NCBI GenBank assembly: GCA_036852015.1
Contig: JAANDG010000530.1
Location: 39,072-103,071, forward strand
DNA from: Pelodera strongyloides
Taxonomy: Eukaryota; Nematoda; Chromadorea; Rhabditida; Rhabditidae
DNA length: 64,000 bases
Direction: 5' to 3'
The translations under genes and the position numbers were made by a program. The notes beneath the pieces are model-generated. The model worked only from the letters and a program-made list of their open reading frames with translations. It ran no database searches and was not told where the DNA came from. Positions within the stretch are counted from its first letter, which is position 1. Every line of letters begins with the position of its first letter. This document shows positions 1 to 14,100 of the stretch, piece by piece.

Positions 1-27
1 TAATATCAATAAACAATAAAATGCTAA

Positions 28-504
28 TACAGTGCACGGCATAGGCATACGGGCACCCAAAAAAACGTGTTTCTACTAGATTTATAGGAAGTCTAGGGCA
101 ACCACTCAATCAAGCATGGCCAAAAACCCAAACATAATGATTTTCAGCATAAAGAATACAAAAAATTATATAATTATATTTATTTTAATGACGCCAAATT
201 GTACGTCAAAAAATGAAATTCAGAGTTCGCGCAAACCATTTATATGGTCTTGTAGATCTTTTCATGGCGAGAATTTATGTAACAAAATATATATATAATT
301 TGAGGCGTACTCCGAAGGAAGTTACGACGTTCTGAAGCTCCAATGAGCTGTTTTGGTCCCTAGCGCACCCCTTCAACTAAACATCGCAGTTGCCTAACTT
401 CAAGCCGCCGTAACGCTGGTAGGATGGTTGATTTCTTCAAAAAGCGCTTTTTCCGCAAATTAGGGCTAAATTTAGGGGCCCGTATACTTATGCCGTGCAC
501 TGTA
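28..504. mobile_element. Short TIR element (MITE) flanked by TA
   Basis: Near-identical inverted termini of about 28 bp face each other: CAGTGCACGGCATA at 30 and its complement ending at 502, followed inward by ATACGGG-type sequence. Both ends are bounded by TA (28-29 and 503-504), the usual target duplication of Tc1/mariner-type insertions. The 470-bp interior has no convincing transposase frame, so this is a non-autonomous copy. The TA duplication and CAGTG start are seen directly; assignment to the Tc1/mariner group is inferred from them. Confidence 0.75.
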
Positions 505-3011
505 TATGCAATTGTTTTAGTATGTCAACTGCAGTATGATATGTGATACACTCCGGAATGAGCATCATTAACCGAATAAATGCAACAATATGAAAATTGG
601 AAAGAAAGGACTGATATATGATAAGCTTAGAAATGCAAAAACATTGCGGAGTATTTCGCCAAAGCAACGAACTCAAACAAATCAAAAAGCATGAATTTCA
701 AAAACGGAGGGGGCAAGTGTCAAACTCCGAAAACTCTCTTCCCTTTTTTTACTTGACATTTTTTGACGTACAACCTTCAATGTGTGTTTATGCGGACAAA
801 ACTTCCACTCAGCTTCCAAAAAACGGAAACGGATTACTCGGAGCAAGAAAGCAAATAAACAACAATAGAAAAGCACATGAATATTCGGGTGATTTAATAC
901 TTCGGCAAAGTTCATAATTTATATTATGTAAGTTCCTAATACAGTTAATACCCCTAATATGTATAATACCCCTAATATGTATGTAATAAAATTACAATGT
1001 ATGCGCTCTCGCAGCGTGTGCTGATGACAAGAATGGACTTCAATAAACAATAATGAATATTTTGAGTTAAAGGATACAATGAATTAAAGAGAAATGTGAT
1101 GGAGAGAAGGAAGTATCATTCTGGTAATTCATTAAAGCAGTAGGATACCGGAAATGTAAACTAAAGATAATTTTATCTATCAAAGCGGCAAAAAATAAAC
1201 ATAGTCATATTTAGATGGTAGCAATATTTGTTTGTCAGAAGTTCAGAACAACCATACATTATGGGCTGCATCGTTCAGCATTCACACATCGACGTCTGCC
1301 TGATTCTTAACTGTTTTATGGAAGGCAGACAATTTCAGTCAATAATGTAGCAAATGTATGACAACCTTTGATCTGTTTCGCCAAGAAGGAGTCTCAGTAA
1401 AGCAGGAAATCCGGGGTTATGTACGGCGAATTTGACAAGTTGAAAAAAAATCCTACATATTGAGGAGAGCTGCAACATAGGATTTCTACCCAATAACGGA
1501 ATGTGAATGTAGAAAACATACGCTAAAGAAACTAAGTGATCTGCAGAAATGTCAGCAAAGGTTCAATGCACGCTCGGATTTTTCTGTATACTTGAATTTC
1601 GTGTCAACTTGGGGTTGAAAAATCAGCGGCGGGCACACATTTATTCTAAGATACGGATAAAGGGGAACAGTGTTGTATTTTTGTGTGTCGTCGTGGAGCG
1701 GACGGCTGGCTCAACCTCATGAATGCATATGCATTTCAAATGGACGCTAGATCTTCGGTGCTTGCTTTCCTGAACTCTCCTTTCTAACATGCTTTTTCAC
1801 CGTCCTCTCGCCCAAAGTTCGGCTGGAGAGGCCGAAATGGCAGGACAGATTTGGTGGCGTTCTAGCCAAAACATAACTTAAGTTCGTTTTTGAGTGGAGA
1901 CGCATAGAGCGAGAGAGATACATAGACAGATGCAAGGGAGACCTACGCTGAGATTCAATAAAAGATAGAAAGAAAAGTTAAACTAGTTAAACTAGCGTAA
2001 TAATAAACTGAACATATGCTTTTTGCCAGAGAATGAACAACAAAATACCTGTTAGGATCTTCAATATATGTTTATTGTCGTTTTTATACGATGTTCAAAA
2101 TTAGGCAATGAAAAAGATCGCTATGACAAAATAACTAGGCAAGACGGAGGCAAGAAAAGAGCTCGGCTTCTTGTCATATTTGTGTGCGTATGCGGTATTC
2201 GGGTATGGCAACCAGGTGTTGTCAAGTAATATATTATTCCCATTTCGAAGGCACTAATTTCAAAGCGCCGCAAGGTGATTGTCCAACGTTCTCTCAAAGT
2301 CTCCGTCTCTCGCGCACACTTCTTTCTGTGTCATATGGTCCTGGCGCATGCATTCTTTTGTCGCGGATCTGAATTTCTAATCAGGGAGCTAAGGTCGCAA
2401 GTTCCAATGTCCTCTGACAATGGAAAAAAATTAGCCAGTCCAAAAAAAATGCAACCAAATTCAAAAACGAATGAAACTATCGCACGTAGTAGTTGCAGGA
2501 GCTAATCCATTTTTTTTTCACCTGGAAGAATTACCTAATTACTCTACTTGATTATATCAGGAAATGATGAGATTAGCTTTCTCATTATCGAAACAACTCG
2601 ATGTGTAGCGGGGCAAGCGAGTACACTCGATAATTCGTTTGGAAATGCATAAGTATTGCCAGCTACTGGCGCTAATTATAAACACATGTTTCGAGGAATA
2701 TCAGAAAAGATAGTTGGAATAATATGCGTGTTTCAAAAAGGCTGAACTCTACTATACAATTCTGGCGTTCCGACAGGAAAGACCCACGGTCACGAATTTT
2801 TTTTCATCGTTCACGATTTAAAAGAGCAGTGGGGGTATTGGAGACACAAGGTAAACATAATTGAATTCTAGTAGTTAGTAATTTGATAAATTTCATGCAG
2901 AAATGATATTAACCAAAGGTCAGTGTTGAAAATGTGCCCCGGTTCAAGTATTTCATTTATAAAAAACATCAAGGACCAATAATTCGACGAACTGGTATAC
3001 ACAGAAAAATG
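505..3011. other. Intergenic, no gene recognised
   Basis: AT-rich sequence with short open frames on both strands but no splice-bounded, codon-like exon that I could defend. The longest frame (618-917, plus) is low in complexity and lacks any recognisable motif. Confidence 0.5.
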
Positions 3012-3491
3012 TTAAAGGGATGGGTTCACTAGAAAATCACCTTGTTTTTATGCTTTAGTTTGATTGTACAAAGATAAACTTAAACAAAGAGCATACAAAA
3101 TATTTCTTGAATTATTCCCTAGGGAAGCTGTGAGGTGAAAAAGGTGAGTATTGATCGATCTTCCGATAAAAGAGTGCAACGAGATAAACTAAGGAAGCTA
3201 AGAGACATGGCTGAAACACACTGTTTTGAGCAAAAAAAACTGTAGTTTTCATCGTTTATTTTACTTAAAACAATGAAAAACTGTGTTTCAGCCATATCTC
3301 TTAGCTTCCTTAGTTTATCTTCTTGCACTCTTTTTATCGGAAGATCGATCAATACTCGACTTTTTTACCTCATATCTTCCCTAAGGAATAATTCAAGAAA
3401 TATTTTTTATGCTCTTTGTTTAAGTTTATTTTTGAACAATCAAATTAAAGCATAAAAACAAGGTGATTTTCTAGTGAGCCCATCTCTTTAA
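3012..3491. mobile_element. Palindromic foldback MITE with TTAA ends
   Basis: The left arm (3012 to about 3235) and right arm (about 3270 to 3491) are near-perfect reverse complements over more than 200 bp, separated by only about 35 bp. The outer ends read TTAAAGGGATGGGTTCAC on the left and, on the complement of the right, TTAAAGAGATGGGCTCAC. The sequence TTAA at each end could be part of the repeat or a target duplication. Transcription would give a long hairpin RNA. The open frames here are mirror images of each other and are not genes. Confidence 0.8.
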
Positions 3492-6400
3492 GAGAAAATT
3501 GCTTATGACACAGAGCAGGCTTCAATACTAATTGCAAGAATGGTTAACAAACGTTGTCTACAATTTATTAACTTTTTAATTTGTGTCCAAGGAGAGCCCT
3601 TACTGTTGCGTGATCCATTCATATTATTGGCAAGAACGGAATAAAAACAACAACTTTAAATATTATCTCCTGGGATAGAAATGAGTATAAAATAGCAAAT
3701 AACATCCAGCCAATATACGTCAAAACTTCATGGAATACGAAAAATCTGTGCATTGCTTGTTTAATAATTGATTCATTACGTTCAGTTTGTTAGATGAAAT
3801 AACCAGCCGGGGGACACGAATTAGTCGAGAGTGAGAATTGTTGAATAATTCAACCAATTATCAATGGCCTAATTGCGCATTCTGCCGCCCGGAGAAATTG
3901 AAAATACAGATGGATGCAAACAGTAGGAAGGGAGGCATTGCCCGAGAGAAAAAGAAAATAACTAACTCTATATATAATTGAGAAAACGCGCTTCGATATA
4001 TATCTCCGTCTCATTCCTGATCAAATTGTTAATGTGAAACTAAAAAAGTAGGACGCTAGCAAAAAAAATAGCTCGCCTTTTAAAGGATATGGAAGGTACT
4101 CAACTAAAAAAGGAAACTACTAAAGTAAAAGAAGGGGGTTCGGTTCAAGTGGGCTTAGTTTGGGTGGAAATATCACCAGTGCGGGGAGAGAGGGAGAAGG
4201 CCCATATATTCATTTTATATAGAGCAGAAAGTGAAACGCGATATTCCAACTCATGAACAATTGGAAACAAATACTCCGTCAAAGCCATCAAGTGGCACCT
4301 TTTACGAATATCCATGCACGCTTTGGTCGTTTAGTATTGCCATTTGCTAAAAATATGTTTCACATTCAAAATCAACCTCGAATTTGGTCTGTCGATTGCT
4401 GGAGTAAGTTTGCTTATTTTCAAAAATCCAAAATGACAATGACAAGCAGCGGAAAATGATTTTTTTTAGCATGACATCCAATAAAGAATATTTTAGAAGG
4501 TGACTTTTTCTAGGGGAGAACTCCGTTCAAAACACTGGTATGCATTCAATAGCATTTTTGAATGTGAAATTAAATAAATAGTATAAAACACGTGTTGGAC
4601 ATTTGGGAAAACAAAAGTGCGCTTTGTGAAGTTGCACAGTGGAAAGATTAAGAGCATCGCATCCTCGGAATAATTTCAACCAGATGTTTCGGCACGCAAT
4701 GAATGAGGCATATCGAACGATCCGTAGATCATAAGTGATAACTACTCAATCCATACATCTATTATAATCTATCTATTATAAAACAAACTTTCAAGGGTGG
4801 TCATTAGATGGCACTAAAATGAGTATCTAAAGAAAGGACAATAATAAAAAAACATTTCTTGGAGATGGAAAGGAAACTACGAATTATCACAAAAACCTCA
4901 GGAGCCCTACTGTTGTAAGGTAACACAACACAGAAGAATTCATCAGAAAAAGGCATACATCCAGATCCGGCTCCAAGTAACCGACCAGCTGGACAACGAA
5001 TCCGAATTCAGTATAACAACACATTGCATTATGACACATTTAATAGAAAACCTAGGGCGGAGAGTTGTGAAGCGTGTAAAACATCGACATCTCAATAATC
5101 CCGCCAGATATGAGTTGTTTCAGCGAGTCCGCTTAATTAATAGCTAGGAATTCAGAAAGTCGAGGCTAATTGTAAGAGGTCCCTCGGACACGCACGGCCC
5201 TCTTTTGTTTTTGTGTGGATGTGATGAGGAAAAAACAACATCAAATAAAATTCTTAAAAGAAATGCGGATCCTTATGTTGACAGAACCGAACCTTACACA
5301 CAGCATTGGATGATGAACACCTGCACCAAAAAGGGGGACATCGGTGTTCAGAAGAAGGCATACATTCATCCACATATTAACAATGTGAACTAGATTTATT
5401 GTATAATCTTTTTTTTTCTCCAAAAGAATGCCAAATGTTGGCGAATTCCTGTGAATGCAAGAAAAAATATTGAGTATTATTTGAGTCTAGGGTGTGTAGC
5501 TGAATAATTCATGTATGAGCAGTCATTTCGCATAAGGTTGGCCATCCATCAAAACGAAGCCGTACTTCTTCTACATAATGACCACAAATAGTCTTTTCCA
5601 CACTTCATCAATTACTGAGCAGGGCGGATAGGCTAACAAGTGCCTAAGTATCTCTATAGGTATCTGTGCCTACGTATCATTATGTAGAGGTATACGTTGC
5701 TTTAAAGAGTTAACTCTTTCAAATAAATATTAAAATATTGGACAACGTAGGTTAAGTTCCAACTATTGAGCGTAAGAAATACCGCAACGTATTTCTTACT
5801 TCGTACATGACTCAAAGCTAAAATGACGAGATGCAATGAAGTTGTAAGTTAATTGTTTTTTCATTATATATGAAAAGGAAAATGATATGCAATGCCTGAA
5901 CAACACGGACACATAACAAATGAAATTATTTCTGTTATGAGCCATTATCGCGCACGAATGATTTAATTAGGTTCAGCGTTCTAGTGTATATCAAAACAGA
6001 AGGAACACAATACATCACTTCTTTCGGAAAATCTCTTTGTAACGAAAATCGCAATGTCTCCTATCATGCTTCAACACACAAAAAGATGATGTTGTGTCAG
6101 GTGTACAGCTCCTTATAGTCTTATAATGGTTGTCATTTGTTAATTTTTGTATAAGAAATATGGTAAGTTGCAGAAGGGAGAGAGTTAAACACCTCATTGG
6201 GCAACGTGGAATATAATGATTGTGGAGGGAATGTGTTGCTTGACTGCGATGAATAATTTAGTTGATAATTGACTGCATGACCACATAGGGCAACTTGTCC
6301 TTCAGTTGGATGAGTTAGTCCCGGGAATCAGGATCCTCCTAATTAACAGCGTTTAGCGGGAGCTATTTTAAACGTAGATTGCTTGAGATCACATGGGCGA

Positions 6401-6547
6401 AACGAAGAACAGATGTAGTATCTAGACGAAGTTCTAGCTTAAAACGGTAGGCATGTATGGTGAAAAATGTATTTCAGAATTGCATTTCCATGTATTTTAT
6501 GTATACATGGGAACGTTGTACCCTTCAAGTGTAGACGTGCCCTTCCA

Positions 6548-6618
<71 letters not shown>

Positions 6619-7622
6619 AATGTTATGGGCTAAGGACTTTTGTACGACCCAGTACTATGCGCGTTAAATACCTACATAGGAATACAGTTGTACACCTTAC
6701 GTTTCAAAACCGCGTGCCAACTCATTGTAATATCAGTGTTTTAAAATTTCATTTCCACTTCATTGAGCTAACCATAAGCGTGGTTGCACAGAATGATGTG
6801 TTAAGACAACGGTGCCATATGAAGAAAGATCTTACCTGTCTTTTCCCAAGAGGTCACATAACATCCAAAAATATATAAAACTGAATGACTTACTTAACTC
6901 TGAACTTCGCTATGAAATCTATTGTAGTATTTCAATTACGTTTTTTCATGAAAAATTGATTAAATTGCACTTCTCTAAACCCGATCGACAGAAATGAGTG
7001 TTCAACGACGAACTAAGGTAATCTGACTTACTGCGGACTCGACTGATTACGATTTGACTCCTTCATCCGTGTCATAAGCAAAGCACATGTCTTGTGGTCG
7101 GACACATCCACGACACTGAAATGCTTAAAATAGAAAGGCAATAATCCTCAGACGAATAGTGAATATACTGCTTACAAAATAAACGATTACTCAATAGTGG
7201 CATGTTTTGCAGCCACGTCTAGTTCGGGCAAAAGTTAGCGTCTCTTTCTAATAATCTCTAGTAAGAAAGATTTCAAATAAGAATTCGATTCGCCGGAGCC
7301 ATAGAGTTTGAATTACAATGGCCAGCTGATACTCATCAAGAATTCAAGCCGGCCGGTAAACGTCATGAGCCAACATTCATGAAGTTAAACAAGTGCCAGC
7401 GGATTAAACGTTCTTCCATTATGAGCGAACGTCATTTATTCCAAACAAATTACCTTCCAAATGTTGCATTGATGAGCACAAAGACATTTGTTTTTCACTC
7501 ATAATAAGGAAAAAAAAGAAAGCAAAAAAACTTTGTTAATTAACAATGAAGATCTTTATGAACTTAGCTAATCATTAAAATATTATCGTTAATCAAAATC
7601 ATGCACAGATCAGAAAGAAAAC
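3492..7622. other. Intergenic, no gene recognised
   Basis: AT-rich stretch holding a (TA)n microsatellite at 6549-6616 and no defensible exon. Frames reading through the microsatellite translate as YIYIY and are artefacts. Confidence 0.5.
6549..6616. repeat. (TA)n microsatellite
   Basis: About 68 bp of alternating T and A with one phase break (AAT) near 6578. Length in a given assembly is likely to be unreliable. Confidence 0.95.
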
Positions 7623-8172
7623 CTACGCGTCCCATTCTGATAGCAAACATCCGTCAATCGTTTCCCCTTTTGGTAAACCGTTGGGCAATAATCTTCGTTG
7701 TCTCGTTTGTGGCATCGTCTGTATAGTTTCTGCACTCTGAGGCACTGCAGAATCTAGGCTCTGCGCTGTGTGTGGAAGTCGTCTAATGATCGAGTCACCC
7801 TCATAAAGTAGTGGTTGTGGGAGCATTCTGCACGATCGTTGTGGCGGTCGTTGAGGTGATATATATGTTCTTCCCGAAGCTGCATCATATGTTGCATTTA
7901 AGCCGTTATGTGAGGATATGATACGATGTTCATTAAATTGCGCGCAGTCATTAACATAGGTTGTGGCACTAGGTGAATACGTTGCAGGTGCATCAATAGT
8001 TGCATAGCGTTGCGGTTGGCGGCGACGATTATGTGGATATTGTTGTGTGTCGCTAGCGAGATCATCCGAAGTCTGTTTCAGGATACGGTAGCCATAAGTG
8101 GATGAACTCTGAGGGAGGCGGTTCATCAGAGTGGACCACCCACGACGCCACGAGGATCCACCCACGGGAACC
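7623..8172 (-). CDS. Terminal exon of the unidentified gene
   Basis: This is the best supported exon of the gene above: an uninterrupted 183-codon frame with an acceptor (ATTACTAG) just upstream and markedly higher GC than its flanks. Visible motifs include RRRQPQR, basic pairs and several Pro-X-Arg stretches, consistent with a disordered cytoplasmic tail. The frame extends slightly upstream of the acceptor, but the phase match with both 8405-8340 and 12353-12229 favours splicing. No family can be named from sequence alone. Confidence 0.6.
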
Positions 8173-11100
8173 CTAGTAATCAATCAATAATAAAGCAACG
8201 GAAACGACGATAAAAGGAAATAACAGTGTGACAAGAGGAGACAAAATCAAGAAGTTGCACATGAAAAGGTGAGGAAAAAAGGGAATACGAGAGCACATTG
8301 TGCCAAGAGTATATAAAATAAAGAGTACATAAAGTAAACGGTAGGTTAAGATCTAGGACGAAAACGGAATCCATCCCATACTCATCAATTGCTAGACGGG
8401 GCATCCTTGCAAAAACTAAAAACTAGAAATCAATGGTTTGTGTTAAACTGTTTTTAGTTTGTTAGCTATTCTGTGCTTTGAAGATGGATCGTCTGGTTTG
8501 TGGGGAGACGATGAAACAGAGTTGCTGGATTAGTGCTCGGGTGCATTGTGAAGCTGAGCGTCTACGAGAATAGATGCCTCTACGCCCTTTCCTAATATGC
8601 TTGGATTCGTACATAAAGAAATATTCGGAGGTACCGTTTCCATCCAATAAAGAGTTCTTTCGCACACGCGGAGATTAAACAAAGGTTCAGAGAGTCGCTG
8701 TAGTTCGCATTATAACCCTTTTTGTAGAGGATCGTCCGCGAACCAATTTTTCCTCAAGGCAGTGGATTTTTAGCAGTTAAAAGCTAACATTCAAAGTACA
8801 AGTTCCAGAAATATGATACGGTAATCACAAACTACCCTGAATTATGGATGGGAATTTTAAAAACGATTTCATTTTTTGCGGTCAGGAAGCTCATCGATAA
8901 GTACTCTTTTGCAAGAGAATCTTAGCTACAGTACATTAACAACGAACAAGAAATTAATTGAGGGGAGGGAACGTATCTAATACTTCATTAAATGTTTACG
9001 TAATTCTGGGATAACAAAATATTCTAACAAAATGTAAATCTAAATGCAATTTGCAACTGATTATTTGTCTGTTTAATGAAAACCCGGCAATTTTCAGTTC
9101 TTTTAAAAATAACGCTTACATTCAATCTGGCCCTCTTCTAAAAGAGTTCAGCGGACGAAAAATACTTTGAACAAAACTAATAATAAATCTGCTGGATCTG
9201 ATGGATTAATATCTGCAAAGAACTATTAACCTAACCTTATTACCAATAAATTTACCTATTCCTAACTTCATACAATAATACATTTTCATTTAATGTTCTG
9301 TAGCACGAGGCAGTCCATAAATCTTCCCAGTTTATTTCTATAACGCCCAGACTATATGTTTGGAAAGGATAATAAATTACGATATTTATGGTCGTTAAGT
9401 TAGCAGAATGTAAGATTACTATATTCCGTAAAAGTGGAATATTTTTTATGGAGAAAAGTTTTGCTGACAAACGGATTTGGGTGTTTGATCGGGACAATTT
9501 CGATACATAGATGAAACCACGGGCGCGAGTATTATGTATTAGTTTCCAACTTGCCCAATGAATTGCGCCCCTCGGCAAACATATTAGGGTTTGAAGATGA
9601 AATATTTCCATACGTGCAAACGATCTTCCAAATTATTGGGCTGGGTTTTTGCGCAAAATTTTGTTTCGCCTGGGAAATATTGATGTGTGAAAGCCAGAAG
9701 TGATTACTTTTCAAAAGTTCAAGTGCAGCCCAGAAGGCTTGAACTACTGTGTTCCGGTGCCTCGTGTCTTCATCATCCATAGAGCATGTCTGTGGATGTT
9801 TTTATTACAATAGGTCAGTTTGGATTAACTAATTTGAAATTTTAATGCTTGTTAAAACACATAAAAATGTCGGCCTGAAGTGAGCAAAATACTCCTGAGT
9901 TATACATACAGTCCCTTAGTTCTATAAGGCTTAATGTAGACGCTAGCAAGTACCGGAATGTTATGCCGAATGCATGCAATACGCCTACAAAACAATACTC
10001 ATCGGGAATGGCGTTTTGAAGTCCTGGACTCCAGCATATCGTAATGTACTCCATATCTGAGAGATTATTGTTCACAAACAAGGTTGACGCAAATAAAATA
10101 GAAGATTACACCCTGGCAGAGATCGACATAAACAGTACAATGCAAATGAGTGGTCTCAACACGTTAATTGGCAAGCTTGCTCTGAAAAAAACCCAAACAT
10201 TTCAATCATTTTTCACCAACTCCCAAGAGTATGTCAAATTATCAGGGTTTTTTTCACAATTAGGAAAACATTGCTTGTAAATACTAGATCATGAAACAAA
10301 ACGACTACATACAGGTGATTGTACATATTTCTGCTAATTTGAACACATAACGAGTTCTTTGGGGAAATAAAATAAAATGAGACATTTTTACAAATAGAAC
10401 ATTTCATGAGCCTGATTTGGCAAAGTCGGCATTACTATAGATGTACAAACTGCATGGGAGGTCGCCCCAATTTCAGAGAAGTTTGTAGCCGCGGCCGAGC
10501 GTTTTCCAAAAGTGTCAGTTTAGAAAACGGCACGCCAATGCCACAAAAAAAGTCATCTGTTTTAAATAAACGGCACGCGCTATAAGCCTTCGATCACGCA
10601 CAATTAGAGTGTAATAGTGTCTGGTAATCTTGACATAAAAACGAACGATGCACTAACTATTTTAACTAGAGAATATATCTGTAAATTAAAACTGGTATGC
10701 CACGCTTTTCTGAGACCTTATTCGGAATTGAGCTTTATGATTGCCGTAAAGTAAAAGGCGTATGTTTGGGTTGATGAACAGACATCTTCTACGGTTAGTG
10801 TGCGTGTGCCACGCCCCCGAACCCGAACCCGAATTCACAATGCCTGTACAATGAATATACCCAAATCAGTAGGTCATCAGTTCACTTAACCATGCACTTT
10901 GTATTAAATGCTGGAGAGTACGAGGTGTTATTAGTTGAAATGTAAATGAGTGAATTGGAAGGAGAAGGTGTCAACCGCTGCGTGCTATGTGTTAATAGCG
11001 TGAAATGGTTTGTAAAAGGGAGGGGGTCAATTGTTTCGGCATTTCTCAAGGGTCATCCATAAGCGGGGCGAAGAGACAGGGCTTTTCTTCTTGCTTCCTC

Positions 11101-14100
11101 CATATTCTCGGCGACCAATGTGTGGTCGCACTCGTGTACTCATATGTGACAAGGGCGACACCACTCCGCCTCCCTTCGCTCAAAGGTGTATCAGGACAGC
11201 GATAAATCTTCCCAGGACCGCCAAAAGACGCGCACTCAATCATTTTATAATTGTTTTCGTGTTGGTATATTTTGATTAGACACATGATAAATCAACTTGA
11301 TTTTGTGGGCGTAATTTGTACGAATTTGCATTAGGTTCAGAACTGAGACGATCAATCATAGAACGCGGAAAATATTAATAAAACAGTAGATATAAATGCT
11401 CACCAATTCCCCGCCAAATATTACTTTCGATTTGTTTTTTTACATGAAAAAACTGAGGGCAGGCATTTCGAAGAACTGTACAACTTCAGAAGTAGTTCTA
11501 CAGCTTATTACTGAGTGTATTTGTACGCCTAAAAGAAACTAGCTTTACCTAGGACACACTCCCTTTTAATATTTGGTTAAAAAAATCGTTGAATTCAGAT
11601 TTTAGTCCAAAGTTCTAAGTACGGAATGTGCCGATCTCACTACGAACAAATTAAAACTACATGCCAAAATACAAGATCTATAAATTGAGATGAGGAGTAC
11701 AAGTGTCCTACCAAGCATAAACAGAACAAAATATGTTGGACACTCTAAATAGAAATTATGGGTGTGAAAATGTGGTAAGAGAATAAGTAGTTATCGTGCC
11801 GTCGCTGCTCGAAATATGAGACGGCCGGCCAGAAGACAACGTCACATCCCTACATAGGCAGTGGAACGCTACACTCTTTGGCAATTACTCAAAAAGTGTT
11901 TGTTCAAGCCCGGGTTTTATCCCCCGCGGCCCAATACGGTAAAATAACAGCGATATTCAGGTTACTGCACTTATAGCCCAAAATACAGAAGGATCCCGAT
12001 AGGGAGCAACAGAAACCAAAGGCTGGTAGACGGAATAACAAAAGCTTACCTGCACAGATCACTTTTTAGTAAAGAACGAGAAACCTGCATACTTGTTGGC
12101 CGCTTATTTAACACATTCAAAGTTTATGTTAATGATGAACCTTCAGATTTAAATGCTGAAAACGTGGAATACAAGATGCAATAAGAAAAGGATGCCTAAA
12201 TAAAATAGTGTTTAATAACAAAACTAACCGCCTCCTAGCCGGGCTGAAGTCCCTTTCGTCCTCTGCGGGTGAGGTGAGCGAGCTGGTGGCACAAGTACTC
12301 GACGCGGACACGGACGCGGCACGGTGGACTGCCTCCGAAGCACGACGAGCTGCCTTAATATCATACGTAATACACCTTCATTAATAATCACAAACATCTA
12401 GTTCCAGGCCTTCGTATTTAGCGCTGCTAAAAGATCTTTAATACATTCAATTCCCCAAATGTATTCTGATAGGAAACTAAGCACTGTGCTAAAATTATGC
12501 GCTTTCTAAACTAATAATAACAATAAAGAAGATAGCCTTAACAAAAAAACTCAGACAGAATGGCAAACTGATGCTATTAGAAAGAGAAATTGGCGCTCAA
12601 TATGACGATCAGTATTTGTGTCATAAATGTTAGTGAATTAGAGTTAAGGAAGCAAAAAATAGGGGAAAGAACCTAAAATGCTTATATTTGAAGGGGGGCA
12701 CGTTGGGTGCCGAAGTTGGAACAATAGCCAGGCTGAGGAGTTGTTCCTGCCCTCTGCTGGCTGGCTGATCGGCCACAATGAGGTGCCTACTTATGGCCAT
12801 TCCTTTCATCCACAACTTCTCGACCAAACACACTTTGTGAGCAAATGATTTGGAAATAATTGCGGACATGTTACTATGTTACAATGCTAATGCAACTGTT
12901 ATAATGCTAATACTGGTAGATTAAAATAATGATTAATACAAATGACTGCAGCCTCTGCCGACAACCTCGCCATGTATATGACGTGCGTTTATTGGGCACA
13001 GTGAGCTTTCTCTAGCAAAGAATTCATGGAAATGCAAGTACGATATGAAGCTGAATATTGTGCCGTACAATAAGAATTAGAAAACACAAATATATGTAAA
13101 CAACCTGCTTACTCTCGATATGTATATTATATTTTCGATAAAATATATTATCAATAAATGACTTTAGACGAGAACTATGCAGTAGGTACATCTACATCCC
13201 ATATACATCATATGTATGCATCGGAGAGTTGTGGCTGAGTGAAGCGTGAAAGTCCGCATTAAGAGGTTAAAAGGAGGGGAGGTCGATTGAGAACAGACAA
13301 TTGATATTAGAGCAATCTATCATTGATTGAGAATTTACATTCAGAGAGGTGTTCAGATTTTGTGCAGTATTCGGTGATATCAGGTCGTTATTTAACAAAA
13401 CAATTAATGTTGCGGAGTGAACAATTTTCAACGACAGTCCGTTAAGCTAAGTACGTGCAAAACGGCTGAGGACATATTGTCAGGTAGACAATGACCAAGG
13501 ACCATATCACCAGGCAAAATGTTCCACAATAGTGCAGGCAGTGAATCCCTTTCTAAAGAGAAAAGGGGTTTTGGAAACAAAGATGCGTGGTGACATGAAG
13601 TATTCAGGCGCCGGGACTAGCGATATTCCCGCAAAACCACGCATGAGTCGCGGATCACTCAGTTCGAAGTACGAAGAGGAAAAAATGAAGATAAGCTAAT
13701 AATGGCTACCTTTGGGGTTGCTGTTGGTCCTCTGTATTCTTTATCAAAACCATAAACATGATGTACTATTAAGCGACCAAGTTCTCTATTCATAATAAAA
13801 CAGGCCAATTGAGTCAAAAACTACAAAGATAAAACTGGAACATTCAGCAAGAAATAAACTGGAACTTCAAAACAGCACTGAGTCAAAGTGGACCAAAAGC
13901 TTGATTCAGTACTGGCGAGTTGAATATGTATTTGCGCGTTGCTCTCCTTTTGAAGGTAGTTCGACTTTGTGTCCCTGCTGGCCCTATCTGATGCCTAGTC
14001 AGCTAGTGACCCTAGAGAGATATATCTGATTTTAAGATGCGTCATATAGCACGTGTATCTTCCGGTAGTTCATTTATGTTGCATTTCCATACGGTTTTCT

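Noticed and set aside
6453..6878. Plus frame of 141 codons with YIYIYI
   Set aside because: It translates the (TA)n microsatellite; no start context or domain outside it.
12630..12869. 79-codon minus frame between exons of the unidentified gene
   Set aside because: No acceptor consistent with the phase chain, although the composition is somewhat exon-like.
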